DNA of 64,000 nucleotides from Guadua angustifolia (Eukaryota; Streptophyta; Magnoliopsida; Poales; Poaceae), in contig CM070515.1 in NCBI GenBank assembly GCA_036346375.1, positions 19,676,423 to 19,740,422 of the forward strand. Direction: 5' to 3'. A program made the position numbers and the translations under genes. Under the pieces are notes generated by a model. It had not been told where the DNA came from and did not search any database. It saw only the letters and a program-made list of their open reading frames with translations. Positions 33,728 through 46,343 of this stretch are shown here, in pieces (positions within the stretch are counted from its first letter, which is position 1; every line of letters starts with the position of its first letter).

Positions 33728-34179
33728 TGCACCTACGTGTCTATGACTGAAATCGAGGGCGGATAAAGAGCAATCACCAACACGGATAGGGCAACCCATA
33801 GATGCAAGGCACGACCCGATTGGCCAAAAACACGCCAAGGTGTACGGAAGGCCGCCAAGCAACCCAAATCGTTCTGCTCTAGGAGTGGTAGTATTTGAGT
33901 GAAAAGAATTCTAATATAGTCCTGTAATAATTACAATTTTAACAATTGTAGATCAATCATTGGGTTAAAAAGGATGAGTTGGTAGTAACTTCGCTCCACG
34001 CTAAGACCCCCTAACTTGCATGCACAAAATGCTGAAATAGACATCAATGACATGTATGTATGAATATTTCCCTTAAAAAAGATATTTCGAAGGATACAGG
34101 AGGAAAGATGATGGCAAAAAATAAAATGGTACTACAAGGATAGTGATTTTGTGATAGTGTTCAAACTGTTCATACCACT
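33728..34179. other. spacer before copia LTR
   Basis: About 450 bp with no recognised feature. Confidence 0.4.
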
Positions 34180-35542
34180 TGTTGGAGAAATGCCCTTGAG
34201 GCAATGATAGGGATTATCTTTTTCATAATTTATTATCTTGTTCCTTGAATAATGTCATTATTATTTATTAGCAAGTATGTGATTTGTTTGTGAAACTCTA
34301 TATGTGACTTTGTGAAGATTATTCTAAAGTGATCCCTAGTCATTAAACATATGAGGACACATATGAATAGACTAGCATATGTATTGGTTGATGATCATGT
34401 TTCATGGTCATGAATATGGAGATATCAAACCAATAATATGGACACATAATAGAGAACATAGAGTTGAATCGACCCACCTTAAGATACTGTGAGAACGTTG
34501 TAATCTTACTTGTCATTAGTTGGTCTCATATAAAATGTGTATGCTATATCCTTAGACTTGAGGTCGACTCATGTACTCGAGATGTGTAATGACTTACTTA
34601 GAGGTTGCCAAACATTACTCGATAACTAAGTAGCTATAAAAGTGGCTTTTGGGTTTGTTGTGAAGCATGTTGCAAGGCATGGCCGATCAGGATGGGATTT
34701 ACCCCTCCATACAACGGGAGAGATATCTCTAGGTCTTCAAAGTGGTCGGATTTCGAAAATGCATGGCCATGCTACTCGTGGTTAAAGAGTTAACCATAGT
34801 CGGGGATTCCATGTCACGCAATCGAGAAAGAGTGGTAGAGCTAATTAAACAAGGATGGCAAATAATCGTCTTGAGTTTGATCGATATCATGAAGCAAAGA
34901 GAAATGCATATAACTAACCATTGTTAAGGTTTGTTTGATGTGATCTTTACATATACTCGAGAGTCAGCATGTCCTGTTAGGGACCGTTGCCGATAATCAT
35001 TAGGTAAGAGTACTCAGGCTATATCCAAGTATATGTGAACCTATAGGGTTGCACGTTTAAAGGGTTGAGACTTCATTCGGATGGTGATCCAGACCTATTG
35101 TGGGACGTCTATATAAAGGGAGGGGGTGATGCGCTTTAGGGTTAAGAGACACCATAGGAATTCAGAATTCCTGAAACACTAGCCGCCACACCTCCTTTGC
35201 CCTAAACCATGCAGCCGACACTAGCACTCTGACACGTGACATCTCTGCCCCGTATGTGTGGATACCTTAGAAGCGTTGTTGTGAAACTTTAATACTAGGA
35301 TGATCCGCAATATATGATGGTGACAAGAATGATCCATAACCTATGACGATTACGATGAGCTATTGGAGGAGGCGTGAGGTTAGTATGACTATAACCGCAC
35401 CAATGCACTACATCGACTTTACTTTCACTACGGATCTTCGTGTCAAGTGATAATTCTGTGATCTATAACTTGTAGTGGTTCCTTGGTTACACGGTAGAAA
35501 ATTTATGATTTTATGCTATAGTAGTCTACCCGTTCCCTTTCA
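34180..35542 (+). repeat. 5' LTR of copia element
   Basis: Begins TGTTGGAGAAATGCCCTTGA and ends CTTTCA, one base before the primer site. It is 1363 bp and AT-rich, with a TATATAAAG promoter motif near 35110. Confidence 0.8.
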
Positions 35543-35543
35543 A

Positions 35544-35556
35544 TGGTATCAGAGCC
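35544..35556 (+). other. primer binding site, tRNA-iMet
   Basis: TGGTATCAGAGCC is complementary to the 3' end of initiator methionine tRNA, the usual primer of plant copia elements. It lies one base after the LTR. Confidence 0.9.
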
Positions 35557-36534
35557 ACCCCGTCTAGTTTTAGACTCAAAATAGATGCATATGGTAATAT
35601 GCGGTAGTAGTAGATACGATCTATTGTTGTTTTGTTGGCCATTCTATTTGATAGATCGGTTTTGGCACTGGTCGATAAGATTGATTTGTATTCGGTGGTC
35701 GTAGATGGGTTCAAGATCAGTGTTCTATGATCATGTTGTTGTAGTCGTATCACTAATTACCCCTACCGGTTGGTTTCCGCCATCGGGGTAGATTGTGAGA
35801 CATAAATCCACATGAAGCACGCGAAGATCAATAGGATTGATCGAAATGGATCATTGGTCAAAAATAGGGTTAATATGATTAATCCAAAGGAATTTCCATG
35901 GTCGGATTCATGTATTTGATATATGTTTTCCAAAGAGGTTTCAGGTGCTACCTAAACCTGCAAGGGCTTTGCTCTTGACCTGCAAGGGGCGCTACCGCTT
36001 CAAACCCTACCCGCCGAATGCGTAGAGCGACTTATAGTTCATTGCATCACATCGTTCGGTAGAATGCGATTCTATGCATAACTTGTTTTTGCAGGATTGA
36101 TGTGTATAGTATGGCCCCTTGTGTATATGATGCATGTGTGTAATTTTCATAGCCTACGTGTCATGCTTGATTGCAGCCCAAGGCTGTCTAAATCTATATA
36201 ATGGCCTACGTGTTGACTTGTGATGTTTCTAAACTCCTTGTAATTTAATGTGATTATTATTTATTTCTATGAATGTTATGTAGTTGTTTCGAATACTTTT
36301 AACATGGTAGAAGTAAAGATCCCTCACGTAATATTAAGCAAAATTGATGCCCTCCTAATTAGCTGCACCCTGCAATACCATATAAATTAATTATAGGTAT
36401 GCTAAAGTAGGGTTCTATTAACTTTCCTTGATTAGTTGGGTTTGTGTCAGAAAAAAACTTGGTTTTCCCCTTAGCCAAGAGTTGGCTACTGACTTGATTC
36501 TTGCGTCAGTCCCTTCAAGCTTCAGCAATTCATT
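35557..36534 (+). pseudogene. copia gag N-terminal region, heavily decayed
   Basis: This should encode gag, but no continuous frame or clear capsid motif is readable. Confidence 0.3.
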
Positions 36535-37260
36535 ATGACTTTTCATATGAATGGCATGGACAAGAATATTATCGAGCTACATATGATGCTCAAGACAATA
36601 GAGGACAGTATTAAGAAAAGCACTAGTCATGTGATGATGGTACAGAAAAGTAATAGCTTCAAGAAGAAAACTAAGACTAAAGAAAAAGTCAAGGCTAAAA
36701 CTTTAGATAAGATCCCCAGCAACAAGCCTAAGCCTAAGCCCAAGCCTGGTCCTACTTCCGAGAGTGAATGCTTCTACTGCAAACATTTAGGTCATTGAAA
36801 GAAGAATTACAAAAAGTACCTGACAGATCTGAAAAAGAATGGTGGAGCTAAGTCATCAACTATTTCAGGTATTAATGTTATAGATGTATTTCTTACTGAT
36901 TCTCCTATTAACTCTTAGGTATTTGATAACGGATTGATTGCTCATATTTGCAATTCGATGCAAGGGTTGATAAGGAGTGGGAGCATTACAAGAGGCGAGA
37001 TCGATATCCGTGTTGGGAATAAAGCAAGGGTTGCTGCATTGACCGTCGGGACCTTACCACTACATTTACCTTTATAATTTATTATAGAATTAAATAATAA
37101 TTATTATGTTCTAGCATTATGTAGAAACATTATCTCTGCCTCATGTTTATTAGTAGAGGGTTATAATTTCATTATTGAGGATAATAGTTGTTCTATAATT
37201 TTGAATAAGATGTTTTATGGCTATGCTCCTATTATGAATGGCTGTTCATTTTAAACTTCA
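36535..37260 (+). pseudogene. copia gag C-terminus and protease region
   Basis: The frame at 36535-36798 has a helical segment, then a Lys/Pro-rich stretch and a zinc knuckle CFYCKHLGH, after which a TGA replaces the expected Trp and the sequence goes on as KKNYKKYL. The knuckle lacks its last Cys (Tyr instead). A region up to 37260 fits the copia protease position (VFDNGLIAHICNS in place of the DSGA motif), with further stops. It is not functional. Confidence 0.65.
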
Positions 37261-37309
37261 ATTATGCACCTATCTATAATATTGATTGGCTTCGGCCTAA
37301 TGATTTGAA

Positions 37310-38217
37310 ACCTGCTTACTTTTGGCATTATCGCTTGGGTCATATTGGTCAGAAATGCATGACGAAGCTCCATAGAGATGGTCTTCTAAAATAATTTGAT
37401 TTTGAATCATTTGAATCATGTGAGTCTTATCTACTTGGTAAGATGACCAAGACATCTTTCACTGGGCATTGTGAGAGGGCATCTTGACTTATTTAAACTC
37501 GTACACATTGATGTATGTGGACCAATGAGCATGACGGCTAGAAGTGGTTGTCAGAACTTCATTACTTTTATCGATTACTATAGTAGATATGGTAATGTGT
37601 ACTTGATGAGGCATAAGTCAAAAACTTTTGAAAAGTTCAAGGAATTTCAGAATGAAGTACAAAATTAACGTGGCAAGAAAATCAAGTTTCTACGATCTGA
37701 TTGTGGAGGTGAATATTTGAGTCACGAGTTTAATATGATCATCTAAAGAGTTGTGGAATTGTTCCATAACTTACGCCTCCAAACACGCCTAAAAAGAATA
37801 AGGTGTCCGAGTAGCGTAATCGGACCTTGTTAGACTTGGTTCAGTCAATGATGAGTCAGTTAGATCTACCACTATCTTTTTGGGGCTACGCTCTAGAAAC
37901 TATAGCTTTCACATTAAATAGGGTACCATCTAATTCTATAGATAAGACATCACATGAGATGTGGACCAGGAAGAGACATAGTTTGTCTTTTCTACAATTT
38001 TGGGGTTGTGATGTTTAAGTTAAATGTCAGACGTCCGACAAACTCACATCCAAATCGGATAAATGCTTTTTGTGAATATCCTAGGAAAACATTAGGATAT
38101 TACTTCTACAACCAAGAAGAAGGAAAGTGTTTTGTCGATTGGAATGATGTCTTTCTAGAGAAAAAGTTTCCCTCACAAAAGGTAAGTGGAAGAAGAGTCC
38201 AACTCGAAGAAGTTTGA
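37310..38217 (+). pseudogene. copia integrase
   Basis: Zinc-binding pre-integrase region at about 37320-37460 (FWHYRLGHIGQKCM, then a CxxY variant of the Cys pair), followed by the core: LVHIDVCGPMS with the first Asp, FITFIDYYSRYGNVYLM (37551-37610) and RSDCGGEY with the second Asp region (about 37695). Later parts are LPLSFWGYALETIAFTLNRVPS (37871-37935) and an FVDWNDVFLEK-like tail (38130). It has a frame change or a stop in several places, so it is dead. Confidence 0.8.
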
Positions 38218-38399
38218 GAGACTCCACTCGAGAAGGACTTGGTTGGAGACACCCATGTCAAGGAGAATCTAGTTGAGGAACCTGTGGTCGAGAAAACCCC
38301 AGTTGGAGGTACCCTGGTCGAGGAGACACTAATGCCATGTTGGTTGGATAGACCGTGCAAAGTACCTGCTCGGTATTTGCGCAATATATTGTTGTTGGA

Positions 38400-38709
38400 T
38401 AGCGATGAGCCTACAACTTATAAGGAAGTGATGATAGGCTCAAACTTTAAGAAATGGCTTGGAGCCATGAGATCCGAGATAGAATCTATGGGTGACAATC
38501 AGGTTTAGAATTTGGTTGATTTGCCTAACGATGTAAAAACCATCGAATGCAAATGGGTCTATAAGAAGAAGATTGAAATGGATGGAAATATTCACATCTA
38601 TATAGCTTGACTTATTACAAAGGGGTCTCGACAAGTTCAAGGAGTTGACTACGATGAGACTTTCTCGCCGGTAGCGATGCTTAAATCTATACAAATCATT
38701 CTAGCTATT
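38400..38709 (+). pseudogene. copia reverse transcriptase, first part
   Basis: KKWLGAMRSEIESMGDNQV, NLVDLPNDVKTIECKWVYKKK and VDYDETFSPVAMLKSIQII are the usual N-terminal motifs of copia RT. Stops replace residues at two or more places. The reading ends within the 'ILAI' motif at 38709, where the solo LTR begins. Confidence 0.85.
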
Positions 38710-41700
38710 TGTGAGACCCCGTCCATGAAGAATAGGAAATCTCCATGTCATTATTGTACTAGTCCTATGATCACTGGCTAGCACTCACATGTTTACAACA
38801 TCAATACCACATCCATATACAGAATATATTAATACTTGGAACAAAAGTTAATTATACAAAGTTCTTTACATAATAATACGGTACAATGGAAAAAGACTTT
38901 AAAAACCAAAAGCCTCGTGGAGTGCCCATCCAACCCGCAGGCATCCGACAAGGAAAATCCTAGAAGAAATCATCGTCAAAAACCCCGTGGCCTACCTGGA
39001 AATATGAATCATCTGGCATGTCACCGACTTCATCTTCTGAGACAACGATTTTAGCAAGGTTGAGTACTTTCGTACTCAGCAAGATTTATAGTGGTTCACA
39101 AATGCATATAAGTAATTATGCGGGCTTAAACAAGGATAAGGCTCTAAGTTACTTTGCAGTTATATAAAGAAATGTAGACATATAATTATAATAGATTGCA
39201 AACCGAAGTTTATAAAAACTGCTAAGATTTTTGTAATCATAAATAAGTATCCAAGATCGACAACACAGCCTACCTGACTGTGAAGCCCGTGCATGCTGGT
39301 CCTTTGACATAAAATGATGGTTGCTAAAACAGTTTTAAATCAAACCCATTTTTAAAAAATACCAAAGCCTAACATTGGAATGACTTCACCAAGTGCCCAT
39401 GACCACGAGCGTGGCTAATCGATTAGATTTTCACTCTATAGAGGTGTACAGCTTTACCCACAAGGAATGATCAACCTCTTTGCCAAGCTAATTAACACAC
39501 TTCCTTTGGTGTGTCGGCAAGGAGATCATACATAACCGTTACATTATCTAGATATGGTTTTGAACCAGCTGGGGACGTTGAGCCCTTGCCATAGAAATAG
39601 AAACATTCACCCAAGACGTGGATCCATTCACATAATACCCAACACAATGTTTCTGTTCATGGCAAGGCGTACACCGTTGCATTGGTAAGTAGAAACCCCT
39701 ACAAGTAGACCTAACCGGAATGCCTGTGCTATCTCTCGCCTTTCAATGTGCAAGCCATGCCTAAATAACTTAATAGGTTAAGGCCGTCCCATACTAGCCC
39801 TCATGGTTACACAAAATTCTTGGATCAATAGCATCCTATTACTCGGTCCTTAATCTGACACGGGCGATAGTCCACCCTACACTACATGCAAGTCCATCTG
39901 CACATCCGGCTATTACCAAGAATCACCCGTGTCAAAATCATAGTTTTATTTTGGGTTTTTAATCAAAATACCAGCAACCTTTCCAAATCGTACCCAACAG
40001 CTTAAAGCATTTGAAAAGACCAAGTTCATTTCTAAGCATGGCTAAGCAAAGTATTACACTAACGATTATACCTAGAATGACATTATTTATGTCTAATTCA
40101 TACTATACTTATCAAGGTTCACTCATTCATGCATATTAAAGAAATCCACAATTTACAGGTGTAGCTACTAGCTCTACCCCAAAATAGCAATTTATGGGGA
40201 ATTACGCACATACATAATACATTGACAAAAACAACATATTGTAGGTGAATTAACAAGTTTGACATGCTCAAGGAGGTGCTTCCCTTGCTGATCATTGTCT
40301 GGATCAAAATCAGGGTCAGTGACAAGGTCTTCTTGTTCACCTTCTGGGACGTCGGTGTCTAAACGTCACGCAACAGAAATATAAGTAACAATCAGCAAAC
40401 TCCAAAAGGGCAAAAAGAAAATTGATAATAAAACAAACAAAAACTCCCTATAGGGAACAGGGGTTGATTTTGTGGATTAATTTCTCTTATATTACGAATT
40501 CAAGAAGCTAAAATTATGTATTCTTATATTTCCATTTTTGAATTCAAGATGCAAAAATTATTTAAGATTATAATGATATGATCGCCACTTGAACAAGAAG
40601 CAATTCCTTTCTTTAATTTGGATTCAGATTCAAAGCAATATTTTCTTAGACTTTTAGTTATTTAAAAGCTAAATTTCAATTCATCGCATGCATATATAAA
40701 CATATATGCTCATGAGTGCATATACTTACATCATTGCCAATCCTTATGAATGGTTACTTGACAATTAGCTCTAAAGCATGATTAGATATGATCTTTGAAA
40801 ATGTAGGGCCTATATTGATATATCAATTCATGAGTATAAGGGTTATTCGCTCTTACCTTATTTAGTGAAATCTATATCCATTTGCATACACTATGCATTG
40901 AATACTCTCTTTTATTGGAAAATGAAGCAAACTAATTTGAAACTTAAATGTTTTTACATTTTTAGACTCCTTCTAGCATAAGTATCCAAACAAAATTTAT
41001 CCCATTTTATTTAGACTTCAATTGCATAAGTTGCACATAGGACATATTGGCAACCTATACTTGAATTTTGATTATTATAAATCACACAACAAACATTTTT
41101 AGAATATTTTTGCATATTCTAAATCTATAGGATTTTAGACGATTTTAGAAATTTCTTTCAACAAATTTGGAGTAATAGTTCAAAAGTTATTGCTAAATGA
41201 ATTGGCTCGGGTTTGAAAAACAAATTGAAATTCAAAAATGTGCTTTCGGTACTTGGAAAGCACCTTTGCGATTTTGGTGCCAGTGCAATTGAACTTGGCC
41301 TGTAGCCATTGACAATCTAGGCCCACGGGTTAGCGACTGCACGACGCGACTGGCAACAGGGACCCCCTTGCCAGAGATACGAGAACAGAGAGCCTCGGTT
41401 CTTGGCTCACCGCTAGCGAACTAGCCCTGGCGCAGTAGAATGGATAGCACCACGAGCATCAGCATGATAGTGCGCACTTAGGGGTGGTATCCATTCAGTC
41501 GGAGATGGCTGGGAAGTAGGTCACCACCGTATGGATGCGGCGGCGCCATGATCGACTCAGTGAAATCTTGTACTCACGGCGCATTTCCACCGGAGAAGTG
41601 ATCCGAGAGCATCAGTGGATGATCTGCATTCCATTTTACCTTAAAGATCGGTCGATGGTTGAGTGAATTGGTCTGCCAACGGTCGCCGGCCGGGGAGAAG

Positions 41701-43141
41701 AAAGGTGGCAATGCAGATGCGCTGTAGGCAAGAATAGTAGAAGAACAAGATTGATGTGTTATCTAGGAGGTACGGTGAAGCTCTAAGGTGAACTAATTCT
41801 AACAATTGTTACCAGATTAACTCAATTCACCGATTTCCCTTCTTTCAGATGGTCTATTGAAATGGCAAGGAAAATGACTATGGCTTAAGTGCTGGGTTCA
41901 GGTGGGGTTCAAAGGAGAGGAGAGGTCTCAATGCGACGTAGAACCAAAATTTATAGCCGGCTAGGGCAGTGATCGACAGGGTTTGAAATTGCGGTGGTGG
42001 CTCTGTGCTTATGCGATGGGGTGGCACAGGAATTAGTCGGCAAAAAATGACGGGGGATTGACTGGGTATGGCGTATAGCTCCTAAGATTGAATGTGGCAG
42101 TGGACGATTGCGCGGGCGGCGCAGATGCTTAGGGATTCTATGAACTCGGCTCGCTCTGGGAGTGAGGGAGCACATGACCTCAATTAGAAGAAGATGAAAT
42201 GAGGGGGAGAGAGCCTGACAGGTGGGGCCAAGGTCCATCGGGCAGTGACAGTGCTAATTTCTCCATTGCTTCTAGTGAGTGGTTACGGCATAGTGACCGG
42301 GGCCCACATGGCAGTGTCAGAGCACGAGATAAGGAGATAAACTACGTTCAGATAGCTAGTACTTGCGTTAATTCACCTAACAATTCACTGCCAAAATTTC
42401 TGATACTTTTTGAACAAGGTCTCCTGGTAATTTTTATCTCCTAGTAAAAATCCTAGATAAAAACATCCTATATATAATTTATACAAATTCTTACAATAGG
42501 TATTGTCCAAAATTGCCTTTTCAGGTTTTGATTTATTTAAGGGTGTAAATGATGCGATTCATTTTTAAAACTTCTTATAAAGGTTGTATTGGGTTAAAGG
42601 TACTGCTATAAAAATATAAATTTAATATCTTGTTTATTTATTTTATCAAAAATTCTAAAATGCCACTTCTTAGATTTTTTAAGCTTCTATTTTTGAATTT
42701 TTAAAAGAAATAATTGACATGGTTATTTTCTAAAATTTTTATCAGAGGTGGATACTATACTGAGAACATTGTGGTAATTTTTATAGCTCTAGATAAGTTT
42801 CTAATCTTCTATATTAATTCTAACTTGCACTATTTTCAGTCACAAGGGCTGTCTTTTCTGTTATCTTTCACATTTTGGTGCATTAAAAATTATTTACTGG
42901 TTGAAATGATCTACCGACATGCTTAGGGTTTTTATTATTAGCTTTCTAGAATTTTACTTTTACTTTTTCATCTTGTTACCATTATCCATTCACTAATTCC
43001 CTTTTATTTGATTTTTCTCACAATACACAAATCCAAGGAAAATCCAAACAAAAACCAATGATGTTAAGAAAACTCAGAAATAACCATATTCAAATTCAAA
43101 ATATCTACTTTTATTTTATTTGTATTTTTCAGGATGTTACA
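38710..43141. mobile_element. 4.4-kb solo LTR (or non-coding LTR element) inserted in copia RT
   Basis: Starts TGTGAGACCCCGTCC and ends GGATGTTACA, flanked by CTATT at 38705-38709 and 43142-43146. The RT homology continues exactly after the second CTATT. No protein-coding segment is seen. A TGTGA..ACCCC start, a motif GAGTACTTTCGTACTCAGCA near 39060 and a GGGCCCACATGGCAG-type stretch near 42300 fit long LTRs of grass gypsy elements. A second internal LTR copy was not found, so solo LTR is the simplest reading. Confidence 0.75.
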
Positions 43142-43146
43142 CTATT

Positions 43147-43761
43147 GCTGCATATTTTGATTAGGAGATATGGCAATAGATGTCAAAATGGCTTTCCTTA
43201 ATGAAAACATAAGTGAGGATGTGTACATGACACAGTCTAAGAGTTTTGTCTATCCAAAGAATGCTAGTAAAATATGCAAACTTCAAAAATCCATTTATAG
43301 GTTGAAGCATGCATCTCAGAGTTAGAATATTCATTTTGATGAGGTAATCAAAGGGTTTGGCTTCATCAAGAACGTAGAAGAACCTAGTGTTTACAAAAAG
43401 GTTAGTGAGAGCACACTTATAATTCTAATCTTGTATGTGGATGACATATTATTGATTGAGAATGATATTCCTATGTTAGAATCTGTTAAGGCTTCACTAA
43501 AAAATAGTTTTTCGATTAAGGATTTAGGAGAAGCAGCATATAGAGAAAATGCTAATTGGATTAAGCCAGAGTCGTGCATCAACAAGGTGTTGAATTAGTT
43601 CAATATGCAGGATACCAAAAAAGGGTTCTTTCCTACATCGTATGGAATAAGTCTTAGCAATACTCAGTGCCTTTCGACTATTGATGAGCGAGACCATATG
43701 AGTAAGATTCCATATACTTTAGCCATTGGATCTATCTTGTATACCATATTGTGTACAAGAT
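43147..43761 (+). pseudogene. copia reverse transcriptase, second part
   Basis: Continues the RT after the solo LTR: MDVK/AFLNENISEDVYMTQ, YRLKHASQS, LILYVDDILLIENDI with the catalytic YVDD-type motif (about 43432-43445), FSIKDLGEA and, near 43720, the PYTLAIGSILY segment that precedes RNase H. Several stops. The copia homology ends at 43761. Confidence 0.85.
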
Positions 43762-44935
43762 TGTGGCACCCCCACTTTTCTTGACCATGCTAGAACTGGT
43801 GGAAAATATCACAGAACAGAGTGCGTTAAGATCAGCCAAGAAAAATAGCGCATGTATATGTAGAAACTTCCACCGAATAGTACACAAGGATTTATTCTTA
43901 AAGTACTTATAGCACTGTCTTAGGTCTAGTTACAGTGATTTCTACACCACCCGCCCAGTTATTATAGTATTACTCTAGTGCCTCCCTCCTGAGGGTATTT
44001 TATTCTGCCAAGTCTTGTTCGTTTGCTCCCTCGCATTCTTAGCCCTCCACACCAACATTAGCATCACAGTAATAACTCATATCATCATGAAAATCACTTT
44101 CTACCTTGTCTAGGTTTGTGGACTCAGTAGGTTTTGAAAATCAACAAAGAAAGCAAGGATAAGTACTCCAGTACTCAGCAAGCTGCAGAAAATTTAAGCA
44201 TGAATACACACACACAAGTAGCTCTTTAACCAAATTACCTATCTCTTTACCCATTTGTTAGAAAATATCAAGTATTATCTTTTGAACCTACTAACGATAG
44301 AGCAACGTGGGATCTTGCATCCTGTATTAAAGAAAAGCCCACACAACACACTTACAAACCTGAAAGCTAGGAGTGACATCACATTTTAACTCTGATCTAA
44401 GGTGTACTGCTTTGCCCATAGCATCACTTGGCTTGTATTGTTTGACTAGTGTGCTTCCTTCGGTGCACGACTAAGCCAAGGAAATATAACTTCTAGCCAA
44501 CTGTACTCTGATCTCTGTCATACCGCCTTGTCTCACCAAAGTTACGCGGGTCGAGACTCCTCCCCTGATGTCTTGCCCTAGGGTGACTGCCTCCACCTGG
44601 CATAGTCACATTCTCACCCTTGGTAAAGATAGCTACTTGTTGGTTACTTAATTTAGCCCGTCCCATACCAGGTCTATGGTCAACACGGTTTGCACTATTT
44701 TTGAAGTAAGTGCCAGTTTGGTTTTGACTTTAAATGATATCCTATGTAGAGGAGCCCTGATTTCCACAACAACCCTACCTGGATTGTTCATACCCTGAAC
44801 TCCTCTACCCACTAAATATTTCCATTATTTTTTTTACTACTAAACCTCTTTGGCCTAGACTTAACAAAATCACACGCTGGATCTACCTGATCGACTTTCC
44901 ATGTTTTGATTCGTCGATCTTCAAAAAAAAAGATA
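43762..44935. mobile_element. second LTR-like insertion in copia (right end uncertain)
   Basis: Begins TGTGGCACCCCCAC directly after the copia sequence. It has AAGTACTCCAGTACTCAGCAAG near 44160, the counterpart of a motif in the 4.4-kb solo LTR, so the two are related families. The preceding AAGAT (43757-43761) may be repeated near 44930, but copia homology does not resume there, so the right boundary is not proven. Confidence 0.5.
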
Positions 44936-45148
44936 AGAAGCAAAGTTTCCCCTTTGAGTTTGAGTGAAAAAAAGAAAATGCGAGAAAAAGTGCAATCCCT
45001 ACCATGTATTGCTCAAGTGGAATTTGGAACATTCCAAAAAGTTGGAGATCCAACTACAAGGAGACAGGCAGTCTGATACCACAGTGCTATGGTATCTTTC
45101 ATCTCTTTTTTTTGATTTGACATGGGAAACATCTCCCATCCTTTCTGA
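44936..45148. other. short unresolved stretch before plastid fragment
   Basis: Low-complexity A-rich sequence followed by 150 bp without a recognised source. It might be further organelle DNA. Confidence 0.3.
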
Positions 45149-45460
45149 GGACCTTTCAAATACCACACATGAATCACGGGACATGCGAGTTTGATGTATC
45201 CCATTTGGTATCTTTGTATCCGAGAATCAACAAATTCTACCCCGCATTTTTGGCAAAATCTTTCGTCTTCGTTTTCAGCTATGCTCGCTTGAGAATTTCC
45301 ATAAGCACAAATTTCACTTTTTATGGGTCCAGCCCACCATTGATTAGAAGATTTAGCTTGTATGAATCGCTATTGATTTGATACAAATAATGGCAGTCAT
45401 TTCAGTATTCTAATGGCAGTCGTTTCAGTATGTTAAGGATACAGAGGGACTAATAAGGGG
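45149..45460 (-). pseudogene. rpoC1: plastid rpoC1 fragment in nuclear DNA (NUPT)
   Basis: On the minus strand, from about 45330 to 45149, the translation reads GPIKSEICAYGNSQASIAEN, ERFCQKCGVEFVDSRIQ and YQMGYIKLACPVIHVWYLKG, the N-terminal zinc-binding part of the plastid RNA polymerase beta' subunit (two of its Cys are seen in FCQKCG). After YLKG the match to rpoC1 stops. The adjoining 45331-45460 contains a 23-bp tandem variant (ATGGCAGTCATTTCAGTA and ATGGCAGTCGTTTCAGTA) and may be another organelle-derived piece joined to the first. It is surrounded by nuclear repeats. Confidence 0.75.
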
Positions 45461-46335
45461 ACTAAAGAAACAAGAACAACAACGACTAATTCATCCGCCA
45501 GTATATTCCCGAAAAGTAAAAAACTAAGCGATAATGGTTTTGTGAAATCTTCTAGGATGTTAATTGGTAAAAGGATTGGAGTTGGTTTAATATTCGATTT
45601 GAAACGTTCAATGGGTGTTACAATAACTCAACTGATGTTATATAGATGTTGTACAGAAAGACTAATCAGTTTTTTTAATTGATAGAGGGGGTAAACCCCT
45701 ACCTGAAGACTTAAAGTTGGTTGCGACAAGGATTACTGACCATGTCAATATTCTACGATCAAAGTCTCTCTAAAGAATAGTCCCACATTTGGGAGGCCAC
45801 ATAACATACCAGTTATGTCTACAACTAAATCCAAAGAGAGTCTTATGCTCTTTAGTAGTAAATCGATTAGAAACCCCAACCAGGTTACCAGTTAGATCAA
45901 AGAATGACCAGTCCTACGAAATGACAACCAATCATATAGTTTCTTAAGACCTGACCGCAATTGGTCGAAAGACATGACATTCTTCCACATGATTAACGCG
46001 AGAGAGCTTATTGATGTATCTGGCAACTTATGACGTTTGACCAAAGAGGGAGATGGTTTGAGACTAGATGAAGATTCATGTGTGAAGACAAAAGGCGCTT
46101 GTAGTATAATTAATTGCCACCCTGATAGTGTAGCTTGCGCGCCTCGATAGAGAAGAGATCTGACTATAATTTTATTTTTGTAAACTTTTCATGATAATAA
46201 AATCTCTACATAATCATGCTATCATATTTTTATTTTTCCCCTAATTCTATAGAGGCCTATGTTTCGATCATTGATAGGTTGAGTTTCTTAAGTTTATAAT
46301 TCTAGTTGTGTAATTGTACATAGAACCTTTCAGTT

Positions 46336-46343
46336 ACTCTATG
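46336..46343. repeat. 8-bp target duplication, left (ACTCTATG)
   Basis: Matches ACTCTGTG at 47113-47120 with one difference; 8-bp duplications are typical of hAT elements. Confidence 0.8.

Larger units (their letters stand above)
34180..43761 (+). mobile_element. Ty1/copia retrotransposon, decayed, interrupted and 3'-truncated
   Basis: 5' LTR (34180-35542), tRNA-iMet primer site (35544), gag zinc knuckle, integrase and RT follow in copia order (integrase before RT). The RT is interrupted at 38709/43147 by a 4.4-kb solo LTR, and homology ends at 43761 in the segment after RT, where another LTR-like sequence begins. No 3' LTR was found in the window. The LTR start TGTTGGAGAAATGCCC resembles copia families of grasses. 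Many in-frame stops show it is old. Confidence 0.85.

Noticed and set aside
43762..45560. 3' LTR of the copia element
   Set aside because: No sequence resembling 34180-35542 is present; the element is cut by another insertion.
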